Source of the DNA: Puccinellia tenuiflora
Lineage: Eukaryota > Streptophyta > Magnoliopsida > Poales > Poaceae
Reading direction: 5' to 3'
Assembly: GCA_012064385.1 (NCBI GenBank)
Contig: QRDG01000398.1
Location: 1,730,603 to 1,794,602 of the forward strand
DNA length: 64,000 nucleotides
Position 1 is the first letter of the stretch; each line of letters opens with the position of its first letter. The translations under genes and the position numbers were made by a program. Under the pieces are notes generated by a model. It worked only from the letters and a program-made list of their open reading frames with translations, was not told where the DNA came from and did not search any database. Below are positions 1 to 10,743 of this stretch, piece by piece.

Positions 1-197
1 CCAGGTGAAGGCAAGGAGAGTGTCTATAATGCCTTGTAGTGTATACAATTGGAGTGTTTGTTTAGTACATGGTCTTATAGACGCTCTTTTTGCCTTGTTT
101 TGCGCAGCAATGATATATGAGGCTTTCCATTGTTGTTGTAGTGCAGTTATCTATTGTGTTATGCATGGTTTATCTTTGTTTTGTTTTTTCTTCGAAT

Positions 198-870
198 GCC
201 GATGATTAAAATATTGTGTGCTAGGTGGTAAGCCTGAAGGTCTTGTGACCCTTTGATATGCACAAGTACAAGTCTTGTGCATCCTACTTGGCTCACAGGA
301 TCCTTCAGGTCTACATGTGTGTCCGACCTAAGTATGAGGCTTCCATTATTGTTGTAGTGTAGTTATCTATTGTGTTATGCTTGTTTTGTATTTTTCTTCG
401 GATGCTGATGATTAAAATGTTGTGGCACTAGGTTGTAAGCCTGCAGGTCTTGTGAGCCTGGTGATATGCACAAGTACAAGTCGTGTGCATCCCACCTGGC
501 TCACGAGATCTTGCAGGTCTACTAGTGTGTCCGACCTAAGTATGAGGCGTAAATTCAAGTCATTTTTGTTTAGTTTTCGATAATGCCGATGATTAAAATG
601 TTGTGCCATATGTGATTAGGGTGGTGCAAGCGGACCTTGTGATATGCACAAATAAACATCTTGTGCATCCTCTACTTGGTCCGCTTGCCCCGTCCCTGAT
701 CGATGCATGTGTGTCCAATCTAAATATGAGGCACAAATCCAAATCAGTTTTGTTTATTTTTTTTTCGAATGCCGATGATTAAAATGTTTAAAATCTTGTC
801 CATCCTACCTTGTCATTTTCTATTTAATTTTGTACTTTTTTTGATAATGCCAATGATTAAAATGTTGTGG
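198..870 (+). repeat. Diverged tandem units with internal hairpins, upstream of the B3 gene relic
   Basis: The phrase GCCGATGATTAAAAT (or a one- or two-base variant) recurs at 198, 404, 585, 771 and 849, giving spacings of 206, 181, 187 and 78 bases. The first three units each hold a long imperfect inverted repeat: about 232-309, 440-518 and 627-687. In the third, CAAGCGGACC at the left pairs with GGTCCGCTTG at the right, around an inner stem ATGCACAA/TTGTGCAT. The arms differ between units, but the fold is kept. The last unit ends just before the ATG of the B3-like gene, so the array forms its immediate upstream region. Bases 1-197 show nothing further that I recognise. This could be an amplified 5' leader of that gene or a small foldback repeat. 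Confidence 0.7.
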
Positions 871-887
871 CAATATGTGATCCAGGT

Positions 888-1891
888 ATGGCGTGTAAAA
901 AATGCAACTCAGACAGTGCACGTGGACCGTCGGATAGATCCTCATTCATGATTGAGCTGCGAGAGGGTCAACTTGACTCATTGGTAATGAACAATCAAAA
1001 CTTTTTTCATGCACTTTGTAACTTGGGTTTTCATTGACTATCTAGGTAATACTCTTTTTGTTGCATAGGTTGTACCGTGCAATGCTCGGTTGCAGTTTAA
1101 CGAGTTAGTCGGCAACATCGTGCCTTTTTTTATTCACGGGACCATACACCATATTAACGGGGAAATAGAAAGAAGGAGAACCCGCTTACACCGGGAAGGA
1201 TTGGCGAAACTCATCGCCACATACCCTGGAGCCACTTTATTTCAATTTTCTGTGACAAGACCAGAACTATAACGCCGGATCACTGTTGTTTATATGAACA
1301 ACGATTCCGAGGAGGATGCCGAGAGTGACGGCGAGGATGGCGAGAGTGATGAGGATATGGAGGATGAGGATGGCGAGAGTGACGATGATACGAACGAGGA
1401 ATCTGTATTCATCGTCGGATATAATCATCTGGATGAGCATGAGAAGGAGCGTCTCCTTCAGAGACTACCGTCGAGAGATAGCTACATTGGGATTCCTTTG
1501 GCGCATCGCATGACGAGCACAAATGTCTCAAATAAACATGTCATGGTATGTTTTTTAAATATTTTATATTCCCATATTTGTATATGTGACGTGTATGTGA
1601 CATAGTTTTTTTTCATGTGTTGCTATGTTGTCCCAGAAAATACCTAAGACGGTAGCTGAAAGCGTTGAGTTGCAGAATAACGAAAACGTTGGAGTACGCC
1701 TTGGAGAAACCGGCAAGGTCACCACCGTTCCTTACACCACGACAATTGATGGCCGCGTCATTCTGGCCTCGCGTGCGTGGAAGGAGTTACATTCAGATAA
1801 AGATTTGGAGGTTGGCCAAGCTATTCTCATCACTATGAGGAACACTGACAGGCGGAATTTAGAGATCATGTTGGTGATCATCACCATCTAG
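888..1891 (+). pseudogene. B3-domain (REM-type) DNA-binding protein gene, three exons, in-frame stop
   Basis: Plant B3 proteins are nuclear DNA-binding factors. The model has exon 1 at 888-983 (true ATG, protein begins MACKKC), an intron 984-1068 (GT..AG), exon 2 at 1069-1545, an intron 1546-1636 (GTATG..CCCAG) and exon 3 at 1637-1891. Both introns are phase 0 and the exons join in frame, about 275 codons in all. Residues ~20-115 resemble a first B3 domain (FMIELREGQLDS, then LQFNELVGNIVPFF). A strongly acidic linker follows (~120-145). Exon 3 resembles a second B3 domain, with KIPKTVAESV, RAWKEL and VGQAILITMRN. The frame is broken by TAA at 1270-1272, in the middle of exon 2, with recognisable coding sequence on both sides. 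The probable 3' UTR runs to about 2100 and contains AATAAA-like sites. The B3 assignment is from motif memory, and the stop makes function unlikely unless it is a sequencing error. Confidence 0.68.
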
Positions 1892-2101
1892 ATAGCTAGT
1901 TGTTTTAGATATTCAATAACTTTGAAGTATGATGGGAAATAAACTTGGAGTTCATGTTGGTGATAAACTTGAATAGGCTTGCTGTAATAAATTTGTACTA
2001 TGTGATATTTCTCTCCTGTGTAAATACATGTTGTTACCGTAACGTATAAATTAAATTCGAATAAATACTGGAATACAAAATTAAATCAAAATTAAAATTC
2101 A

Positions 2102-2326
2102 AAAAACATTTAGTGGCAGCATGTCGCGGCCAAGCATGCTTCCACCATATTTAGTACTGGCAGCGGGTGTGGACGAAGCATGTTGCCACTAAGTTCGGTA
2201 CGGGCAGAGGGCTCTTTCCGCATGCTGCTAGTAAGATTTAGTAGTGGCGTAGGAGCAGCAGCGTACCGGGGCCCGCTGCCAGTATGCCAAAAGGGCACGC
2301 TGCCACTAGGCTTTTTCCTACTAGTC
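2102..2326. mobile_element. CACTA-like terminal fragment with subterminal inverted repeats
   Basis: Short motifs of the type TAGTGGCAGC and their complement GCTGCCACTA alternate through this stretch, as in CACTA subterminal regions. It ends in CTTTTTCCTACTAGT, the complement of a CACTAGTAGGAAAAAG terminus except that the last G is replaced by C. No matching left terminus lies in the window, so this is either a right end whose partner is off the left edge or a truncated relic. It abuts the 3' side of the B3-like gene. Confidence 0.55.
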
Positions 2327-2359
2327 TAGGCTCTCCCCATGTCCTCAAGAACTAAACGA

Positions 2360-2364
2360 ACTAC
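2360..2364 (+). repeat. Target-site duplication ACTAC (left copy)
   Basis: These five bases lie directly before the TG of the 5' LTR and are repeated exactly at 9246-9250, directly after the CA of the 3' LTR. This fixes the insertion boundaries. The interrupted sequence was the minus-strand LTR remnant that continues at 9251. Confidence 0.9.
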
Positions 2365-3927
2365 TGATACGTGGCAAACGTATCTATAATTTTTTATTGA
2401 TCCATGCTAGTTTTGTGATGTTGTCACATGTTTCTACTATCTTATTACATAATTTTTATACATTTTGTCGGACTAACCTATTGACAAGATGCCTAGTGCC
2501 AGTTTCCTGTTTTTGCTGTCTTTTCATTTCAGAAACTTACCACAGGAAATATTCTCGGAATGCGCTGAAAATTTACGAGGATTTTTTATTCGCCGAGACG
2601 GAGTTTCAGTCCAGAGGGCAGCCCTGGGCCACCCACAGGGCAGGGACGACCCCTAGCTGCGGCCTGCCCTAGGGTTCCGGGTGGGACCCGCCCCTACTCC
2701 TAGTGGGTCCCCTCGGCCCCCTCCGACGCCTATGAAGTCCGATTAATCCCAAAAACGCCGAGGCGGCCATTATTTCCAAAGAAGTCACCCCAAGGCGCCG
2801 CCACCATAAATCCTAGTTCGGGGGTGATTCTAAAGCTGATCCTGGCACCCTGTCGGAGGGGAGATCGATCCCGGAGGGCTCTTCATCACCATGCCTTCCT
2901 CCGGGATGATTTGTGAGTACTCCCACCTTGGACTACGGGTCCATGGCAGTAGCTAGATGGTAGTCTCTCTCCCTTGTGCTTCATGTATTATGATCTTGTG
3001 AGCTGCCTAAGATGATCAAGATCGATTATTGTAATGCTATGTGATGTGTTTGTTGGGATCTGATGGATTATGAAGTTGTGATCAGATTGTGCATGATTCT
3101 TATATGTTGATTTATGTTCTTGCATGCTCTCCGATGTGCGTAGTTACTTTGGCCAAGTGATTGTATGTTCATGCCCCCTTTTGTTCCTGGGCACGAGTGA
3201 CAGAAACGTCTAAGGGCGAGGGTGTGTTGTTGCTACTAAGGGTAAAACAGCGGTGTTAATGTCTCTTTTGATATTACTATTGCTTACTTCATGCGCTTTA
3301 CTTAATGCAAATGTTTGTTGCTTGCAACTTAATACCGTTGGGTGACAGACTGGATAGCGATCCCACGGTGGACTTTTTAGACAAAGATGCAGTTGGACTC
3401 AACGGTCTTTGTTCATTGTCGTGATGCCTACATAAATATTATCATGTTCTCTATGTCATAGCTAGATTAAGTTTGTGTTATAATCTTGTCAATTGCCTAG
3501 CTGTAATTTGTTTACCCATCATATGAGTGTTTTATTTACTTGAGAGACTCCACTAGTGAACCCATGGCCCCCGGTCCATCTTTTTACATTGATTGCAACC
3601 TTTATTCATCACTTTTCATCATCATTACTCCTCTGGTCCACTTACATATTTTCATCTATTTCACTATACAATTAACCGCTTTGTTTTCTGCGAGACGGGA
3701 AAGATTGACAACCTTTTCGCCGTTGGGGGCAGAGTAACTGGTTGAGTGTGTGTAGGTCCACGTCTGTTGAAGATTAAGCGCCAGAGATCTTCAACATTCA
3801 CTTTTTTGTTGATTTCAAAGTCCTACTGGTTCGATAAACCTCGGTTCGTTAACGAGGGAAAAATGATACTTACTACATCCACGCCTTCGCTTGGGGCACA
3901 ACCCAACGCTACCATCACCCATCATCA
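2365..3927 (+). repeat. 5' LTR of the Athila-like element
   Basis: This LTR aligns with 7666-9245 along its whole length, with scattered substitutions. It lacks about 44 bases present in the 3' LTR near 8450-8493 (after GATTGTGTG) and has a few extra bases near 2700. It is 1563 bases against 1580 for its partner. GC-rich sequence around 2600-2900 is followed by AT-rich sequence; I could not fix a TATA box with confidence. Confidence 0.92.
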
Positions 3928-3937
3928 AGCAGTTCTC

Positions 3938-3955
3938 TGGCGCCGTTGCCAGGGA
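3938..3955 (+). other. Primer-binding site, tRNA-Asp type
   Basis: TGGCGCCGTTGCCAGGGA, ten bases after the LTR end, is complementary to the 3' end of plant tRNA-Asp (CCA end included) except for one A in the run that is usually GGGG. Minus-strand DNA synthesis of Athila-lineage elements is primed here. Confidence 0.85.
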
Positions 3956-4226
3956 CTTTGGAGCTACAGCAAGGGGAGTCTCGTACTCTCAATCATTTTA
4001 CTTTGCTTTTGTCTTGCTTGTTTTATTTCTCGTTTAGTTTATTTTCTTGTTTCAAATTTTACAACCCAAAAAATTAGTGTAGTATTTTATCCTGTTTTAT
4101 TAGTATGCTTAGTTCTTTGGTTGTTCTTAATGTCTACTTTCTTTGAAACTAGATCTTTTTGTGGTTTACAGAAGATCAACAAAAATATTATAAGGAACAC
4201 CGCTTGTCGCGAAAAGGGAAACAACT

Positions 4227-5141
4227 TTGGGAATTTTGAAAAAAGTGAACTTGTATGCTGAAAATATAAGTTTCCTCTATGATATAAAATGTTCTTGTGG
4301 GAGGCGCACTCCACACCTCCCCTTCCAATGTCAGGAAAATGAAAATGAAACCTTAGCTTCTTATGCTAGGGAAATTTTTGATTTCTTTGATGTTGAACAG
4401 ATTGAAGAATTTGTTGCTTTTAAAGGTGCCTATGAAATTGCTTCTTTGCTGGAGAACATTGATAATGCTCGTTATCAAACTGAGAATTTTACTATACTAA
4501 AATATTGCTTTGAAAATTACAATGAAAGTTATTATATTACTGAATATGTTAAGAAAGTCTATCTTCCAAAAGGAGAGACCGATGCTTTGCAGGAACCTAT
4601 GGAGGAGGAAATTGCTGAAACTAAGATCCCATTAGGTGAAAAAGAGGAGGAGAGTGAGGAACAAAAGGAGGACCTACCTTATAATGAAAGTAACTCTTTA
4701 ACTCTTACTTTGTATGATATGCAACAACTTCCATGTCTCAAGAAAGACAAAAATAAACTATCAAATGCTTTTCCTACTGTTATTGGTGATGAATTTAATG
4801 ATACTCCTTTATCTATGCCTCCAATTGATATTTATGATAATAAAAAGCATGTTTTATGTGATGGCTACATCATTGAATTTGTTGATAATGCTACTGAAAA
4901 TTATTATGAGAGAGTAAAATATGGTTGTTGGAGTTCTCATGTTACTAAGACACCTCTCTTTTTGTTGCAAGTTTTGAAGTTGCACTTGCTTTGTCTTCCT
5001 ATGCTACTAGCTTTATGCTTCAATGAATTATTTTCATACAAGATGCCTATGCATAAGAAGTGGGTTAGGCTTAAATATGTTTGGTATTTGTTTCTTGATG
5101 CTCTCTTTTGTCAACTCTTATTCTTATTAGAGCATCATTGA
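4227..5141 (+). pseudogene. Degenerate reading frame inside the non-autonomous Athila-like element
   Basis: This is an open frame of 304 codons with no ATG near its beginning: it opens on TTG, and the first in-frame ATG is at 4599 (codon 125). The first two thirds are acidic, with Glu-rich stretches near codons 120-150. The last quarter is hydrophobic, with leucine-rich runs near codons 240-270 and 285-302 around a basic stretch PMHKKWVRLKY. That recalls the region after pol in Athila elements, but I see no catalytic motif of any pol enzyme. It may be a fused relic of gag and env-like parts or a structural frame of the non-autonomous family. Function unknown. Confidence 0.5.
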
Positions 5142-7651
5142 AATCATTGCGCCTAGCTAAAAGGCGTTAAAGAAAAGCGCTTTTGGGAGGCAACCCATTA
5201 TCTTTTTCCTTTCAGTTTTCCTTAGTCATGGAGTTGTTGCCTCTGTAGCAAATTCATTGTATCTTTTTGTTTTGGTTTTTTGTGCCAAGTTTAGCCTCTA
5301 ATGCATTGAAAGTGCGAGGTGTTGTTTTGCTGTCCAGAAACAAATTCTATGCGCCTGTGGCAGACAATCTCGAAAAATCCCTGAATTTTATATTTTTCTG
5401 ATATTTTTAGACAGCAAGCCTGATACTTTTATCTATCTTTCGTTAGTTTTGAGTTTTCTGATTTGAGCTACAGAAGTGCCTTGAAAAGTTCGATCTTTAT
5501 AGACTGTTCAATTTTTTATAGATTCTGCTTTTATTTTGTATTCGTCTCTTTTACTATCGTCAAATGTGATACTCTAGAGGTGGAGTGTCATATTGAGGCT
5601 TAGTAAACAGTAACTAATGCCCAATAAGGATGTTTGCAATTTGTCTTGAGTTGAACACATGTGCATTTTAATTTATAAGCACTAACCCTCTAATCAGTTT
5701 ATGAGAAATTTTGTGTGAAGGGAGTTTTTAAGTTCCAAAGGAGAAGATAATAAATAAATAGAAGATGGATCAGATCTCAAGCTTGGGGATGCCCCCATGG
5801 CACCCCCTATGAATATCAAGAACCATCAAGCGTCTAAGCTTAGGGATGCCCAAGGCATCCCCTCCTCTTCATCGACTATCATAAGGTCATCTTCGTTGAA
5901 CTACATTTTTATCACTTTACATATTATGTGCTATGCTTGGAGCGTCTTTTTGCTTTCAGTTTTGTTTTGTTTGTTTGCTGGTCATATCCTTGTTGGATCC
6001 TAGCTTTATTTGTGTGGGAGAGAGGCATGCTCCGCTTTTTCATTTGAATACTCCTTTGCTTCGCTTATATCTTGTTGAGTATTCTTAGCTACTGTTTGTT
6101 TGCTAGTAAGCTCTCGCTTTTAGCTTTTATCTTGTTTAGAGCTGCTAGTTGTTGATGTTAAACTCTCTTGTTCTTCACTTATACTTGTGGAGAGTTGTTA
6201 TTGATAAATTACTTGAATTGTCAAAGTGACAAAATGCTATCCATCTGATATTGGAATGAAATGAAAGCCTGCATAGTCTTGGAAATCATTGTGTGGATAC
6301 TTGATGCTTCTCAATTGTTTTGAGATATTAAGATGAATGCTTAAACTTGCTGCTTATTTGAGTGGAAATTGATTAGTAAAGAAATACATTTAAAAGCTTG
6401 AAACTGTGTGGTGTTTCGTAGTTGTTAATTCATAAAGCTAGTCTTTCCATCAAAAGAACTGTTTGGTTAACAAGGGAGACAGTGTGGAGTGTTTATCGTT
6501 ATGATTGACTGATGTCTTATGTTACTCTATTACCGGTTAATGTTGGATGTTTGCTTCAAATACCATTTTTGCTAAGCCAAAAAACTCTGTACTGAGTGTG
6601 ATTTCCACTCATGTATCCAAATCCCAAAGCCAAACTATCTTGCCAGCTGAGTCCACCATATCTACCTATGCATGGTATTTACTTCCATTCCAAGTAAATT
6701 TGTCATGTGCTACCTTTAAAACCTTCAAAATATTCTCGTTTTGGTGCCTCTGTTTTCAAGCTCATGAGGAAGTATGGAGGGGGTTCGTTATAGCTTATGT
6801 TGAGCAAGGTTTTTCTTTTATTTTTCCCCTCTATTTCACCCGGTGTTGATGGTTTACGTCCTCACTTGAATCAACCCGAGAGCGGCTTAAGCAAAATATA
6901 AATATAACTCACCATTCTCTTTCGTACAATGAAAATCTGAGAAATCAGCTCAAACATTGGTTAATGGTGAAATAAAGGAGAAAGAGGAATGTACTCATTC
7001 CTCTAAAACCAGCTGCTCTCACAACTCTAAAGACCTTGCTTGACATAGGGGACTAATGGGCTTCTGAGCTATGGAATCGTTGATGGAATTATGCATCTCT
7101 CAAAATTGTTTTTATCTCTGTTTTTCAAAATCAAAAAGCTCTAGCACATGACTAATCCCTGCTTCCCTCTGCGAAGGGTCTTTCTTTTACTTTTAAATGT
7201 TGAGTCAGTTTTCCTTTTCCTTCTATCTCCACCAAAGCAAACATACAGCATTGACCCTGGGTATCATTGATCATATTGCATCGTCAGATTAAACATGAAT
7301 CTTTATATTGACTTTATTTATAAGATAAGCCGTTGGAAGTTGAAGCTTTTTGCTAATACTTACATCTTCCTTTGTGTTGATTCTCAAACACTTTTGTCGT
7401 GGAACCATTACCTTTGAGAATTAGTCAAATATGTGGGTCACATTTCTTTCATGTCTTTAACGTACCATTTATGAAAGGTTTTGCTTTAATGATTCAACTT
7501 GGTTATTCATTGCTTTCTTGCTATCAACTATAGACAATTGTTTTGTATCACTTCATTCACGTCCTATGCTTTACATTACTATCTTGATCAAGATTGTGTT
7601 GGTTGCATGTCTCATCAAAAATTATTTTGTTATCACTTACCTACTCGAGTT
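5142..7651 (+). other. Non-coding interior of the Athila-like element
   Basis: This is 2.5 kb of AT-rich sequence with stop codons in all frames and no recognisable pol domain. Two copies of the polypurine-tract motif lie at 5779-5792 (exact) and 5836-5849 (one change). Each is followed by a short palindrome-like stretch built from GGGATGCC and GGCATCCC. Confidence 0.75.
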
Positions 7652-7665
7652 AAGCTTGGGGATGC
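7652..7665 (+). other. Polypurine tract of the Athila-like element
   Basis: AAGCTTGGGGATGC lies directly against the TG of the 3' LTR, where plus-strand synthesis would be primed. The same 14 bases occur at 5779-5792. Confidence 0.75.
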
Positions 7666-9245
7666 TGATACGTGTCAAACGTATCTATAATTTTTGATTG
7701 ATCCATGCTAGTTTTGTGATGTTGTCACATGTTTCTACTATCTTATTACATCATTTTTATGCATTTTGTTGGACTAACCTATTGACAAGATGCCTAGTGC
7801 CAGTTTCCTGTTTTTGTTGTCTTTTCATTTCAGAAACTTACCACAGGAAATATTCTCAGACTGCGCTGAAAATTTACGAGAATTTTTTATTCGCCAAGAC
7901 GGAGTTTCAGTCCAGAGGGCAGCCCTGGGGGGCCACCCACAGGGCAGGGACGACCCCCAGCTACAGCCTGCCCTAGGGCGGCGGGTGGGACCCATCCCTG
8001 CTCCTGGTGGCCCCCTCCGACACCTATAAAATCAGATTAATCCCAAAAATGTCGAGGCGGCCATTATTTTGCAGAGAAGTCACCCCGAGGTGCCGCCACC
8101 ATAAACCCTAGTTCGGGGGTGATTCTGAAGCTAATGCCGGCACCCTGCCGGAGGGGGATCGATCCCGGAGGGCCTTGCCTTCCTCCGAGATGATTTGTGA
8201 GTAGTCCCACCTTGGACTACGGGTCCATGGCAGTAGCTAGATTGTAGTCTCTCTCCCTTGTGCTTCATGTATTATGATCTTGTGAGCTGCCTAAGATGAT
8301 CAAGATCGATTATTGTAATGATATGTGATGTGTTTGCTGGGATCTGATGGATTATGAAGTTATGATCAGATTGTGCATGATTCTTATATGTTGATTTATG
8401 TTCTTGCATGCTCTCCGAGTGCGTAGTTACTTTGGCCAAGTGATTGTGTGTATCTCCAAGAGGGAGTATTTATGCTAGATAGTGGGTTCATGCCCCCTTT
8501 TGTTCCTGGGCACGAGTGACAGAAACGTCTAAGGGCGAGGGTGTGTTGTTGCTACTAAGGGTAAAACAGTGGTGTTAATGTCTCTTTTGATATTACTATT
8601 GCTTACTTCATGCGCTTTACTTAATGCAAATGTTTGTTGCTTGCAACTTAATACCGTTGGGTGACAGACTAGATAGCGATCCCACGGTGGACTTTTTAGA
8701 CAAAGAGGCAGTTGGACTCAACAGTCTTTGTTCATTGTCGTGATGCCTACATAAATATTATCATGTTCTCTATGTCATAACTAGATTAAGTTTGTGTTAT
8801 AATCTTGTCAATTGCCTAGCTGTAATTTGTTTACCCATCATATGAGTGTATTATTTACTTGAGAGTCTCCACTAGTGAACCCACGGCCCCCAGTCCATCT
8901 TTTTACATTGATTGCAACCTTTATTCATCACTTTTCATCATCATTACTCCTCTGGTCCACTTTCATATTTTCATCTATTTCACTATACAATTAACCGCTT
9001 TGTTTTCTGCGAGACCGGAAAGATTGACAACCATTTCACCATTGGGGGCAAAGTAATTGGTTGAGTGTGTGCAGGTCCACGTATGTTGAAGATTAAGCAC
9101 CAGAGATCTTCAACATTCACTTTGTTGTTGATTTCAAAGTCCTACTGGTTCGATAAACCTCGGTTCGTTAACGAGGGAAACTGCTACTTACTACATCCAC
9201 GCCTTCGCTTGGGGCACAACCCAACACTACCATCACCGATCATCA
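7666..9245 (+). repeat. 3' LTR of the Athila-like element
   Basis: Partner of 2365-3927, starting TGATACGTGTC and ending ATCATCA. It keeps the ~44-base segment missing from the 5' copy and is followed by the duplication ACTAC at 9246-9250. Confidence 0.92.
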
Positions 9246-9250
9246 ACTAC
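9246..9250 (+). repeat. Target-site duplication ACTAC (right copy)
   Basis: Exact match to 2360-2364, directly after the CA end of the 3' LTR. Confidence 0.9.
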
Positions 9251-9995
9251 TCACAAGACATCATATGGATCATGATCAGTGGTGATATGAATATTGGTAA
9301 CAATCTGATCATAACAAGAATTCACCAATAAAACATCACTAGCATCAACTACAACGAAGTAATCAACACCGGTAAAGTGATCCCGATGAATATAATCAAG
9401 TTACAACACTGAAGGTTACAGCAGGATGAGATGGTATGATGACGGTGATGGTGATGTTGGTAGAGATGATGTTGATGATGATCCCGATGGTGCCGGACGA
9501 GATGACAATGGCGATGATTTCCCCTTCCGGGAGGGAATTTCCACGACAGATTTCTGCCTGCCAGAGAGTCTTTTCTCTCTGTCTGGTTTCCGCTCCGTAG
9601 AGGCGGCGGAAAAATAATTCGAGGTCTGCCCAATCGTTTTTAGGTCAGGAGGAAGAAGTACGCCGAAGGGGAGCCACAGGGACCAGGGGTGGGTCCCAAC
9701 TGCGGCCCAAGGCTGCCCCTCCTCCATGGCTGCCCCCTCCGGTCCTTCTTCGGGCTCCGTGGCTTATTTATGATAATATTGAGTTCCTGAATTTTCTGTA
9801 ATTTTGGGCATCTAGAAGCATGGTATCTTGACATGTGCTCTTTCCAGCTGAATCCTGACTCCGGTAGTAAATCCCGGAAACTGTAAAACATGCAAAACAA
9901 GGTAAAATAACGTAAGTAAAGTGTTCTAATATGAAATATATCAATGAATAAGAACAAATTATGATACAAAATAGCGACGCAAAATGGACGTACCA
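9251..9995 (-). mobile_element. LTR remnant of another Gypsy (Athila-like) element, minus strand
   Basis: Read on the minus strand from 9995, the sequence begins TGGTACGTCCATTTTGCGTC, a one-base variant of the TGATACGTCC start common to Athila-type LTRs, and continues through AT-rich then GC-rich LTR-like sequence. The Athila-like element 2365-9245 is inserted in it, and 2327-2359 is its left continuation. The CA end is not visible because the left side abuts the CACTA-like terminus at 2326. Open frames here are low-complexity (Asp/Gly or His/Ser runs) and are not genes. Confidence 0.65.
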
Positions 9996-10743
9996 CGGCC
10001 AGAGAACAGTTGATGAATAGGAGTCGCTATTGTTGTTGGAGGACAAGGTTTTCTAGATCTGATGGGACCAACGTTGTCGCCACACACCGCGACCACCTCT
10101 GTCTGCCTCCCCAAGCAACCACGAAGAAAAGTTAGAACATGAGAATCCGCCAGCCGCCGAAGAGGTTTATGCCGCCCGCCAACCTAGATTTGCCGCCTCG
10201 TATTCCAAATCCCCCCCCCCCCCCCCCCCGACCGTGGACAAAACCTCAACCACCAGAGGCCACTCCATCAAGAACCAGGTCGGTCACGATAGGTGCCACC
10301 CGCCGCCAAACGGGGGTGCTACCGTTGGATTTGTCGGCAAGGGAGGAGGGGCGCGGAGGAGCAGGAAGACCCACTGAGCAGCATCTCCAGCGACAACGGG
10401 CATGCCTAAGCGTCGCAGCCGTCCCCCATAATATCACGCAAGGAGCCGAGAAACCAGATCCCCGCCGCACGTCCTTCTCTGGTAGCCTCTCTGGGGCGAC
10501 GAGAGGGAGAGAGGGAGGGGTGGTGGCGGCGGGAGATAGGGTACGAACTTCGATCGCCTGGAGGGGACGACGCGAGGGGAGCGGTTCCCGCTGCCTTTTC
10601 TAAATACTCATCCAGGAGGCTTGATACTACTTTTTTGTTTTGAAAAGGAGGTTGAACATATCGTCTCCGTATCAAAGTGCACGCATCTATATTGATATTA
10701 TACATCTCTTACCTAGTTCTACACATTTCCCGGATACAAACAG
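9996..10743. other. Unclassified GC-rich sequence between LTR remnant and LINE
   Basis: I recognise no gene or terminal structure here. A run of 20 C lies at 10211-10230. Overlapping frames on both strands (longest 154 codons at 10139-10603) have the skewed Arg/Pro composition expected of GC-rich non-coding DNA. Confidence 0.4.
10211..10230 (+). repeat. Homopolymer of 20 C
   Basis: Twenty consecutive C bases, flanked by A on the left and G on the right. The length is prone to both replication slippage and sequencing error. Confidence 0.95.

Larger units (their letters stand above)
2365..9245 (+). mobile_element. Complete non-autonomous Athila-like LTR retrotransposon (6.9 kb)
   Basis: Two LTRs (2365-3927 and 7666-9245) in direct orientation, each starting TGATACG and ending ATCATCA, are flanked by the duplication ACTAC. 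A primer site complementary to tRNA-Asp, typical of the Athila lineage, follows the 5' LTR, and a polypurine tract precedes the 3' LTR. The 3.7 kb interior has no recognisable gag, protease, reverse transcriptase or integrase, only one degenerate reading frame, so the element must have moved with enzymes from another element. LTR sequence and interior recall the Sabrina/WHAM group of wheat elements, but that name is from memory only. Confidence 0.9.

Noticed and set aside
9349..9727. Asp/Gly- and His/Ser-rich frames
   Set aside because: Simple-sequence artefacts of an LTR remnant; no domain.
10139..10603. 154-codon frame across the poly-C run
   Set aside because: Depends on the length of the 20-C homopolymer; Arg/Pro-rich, no domain.
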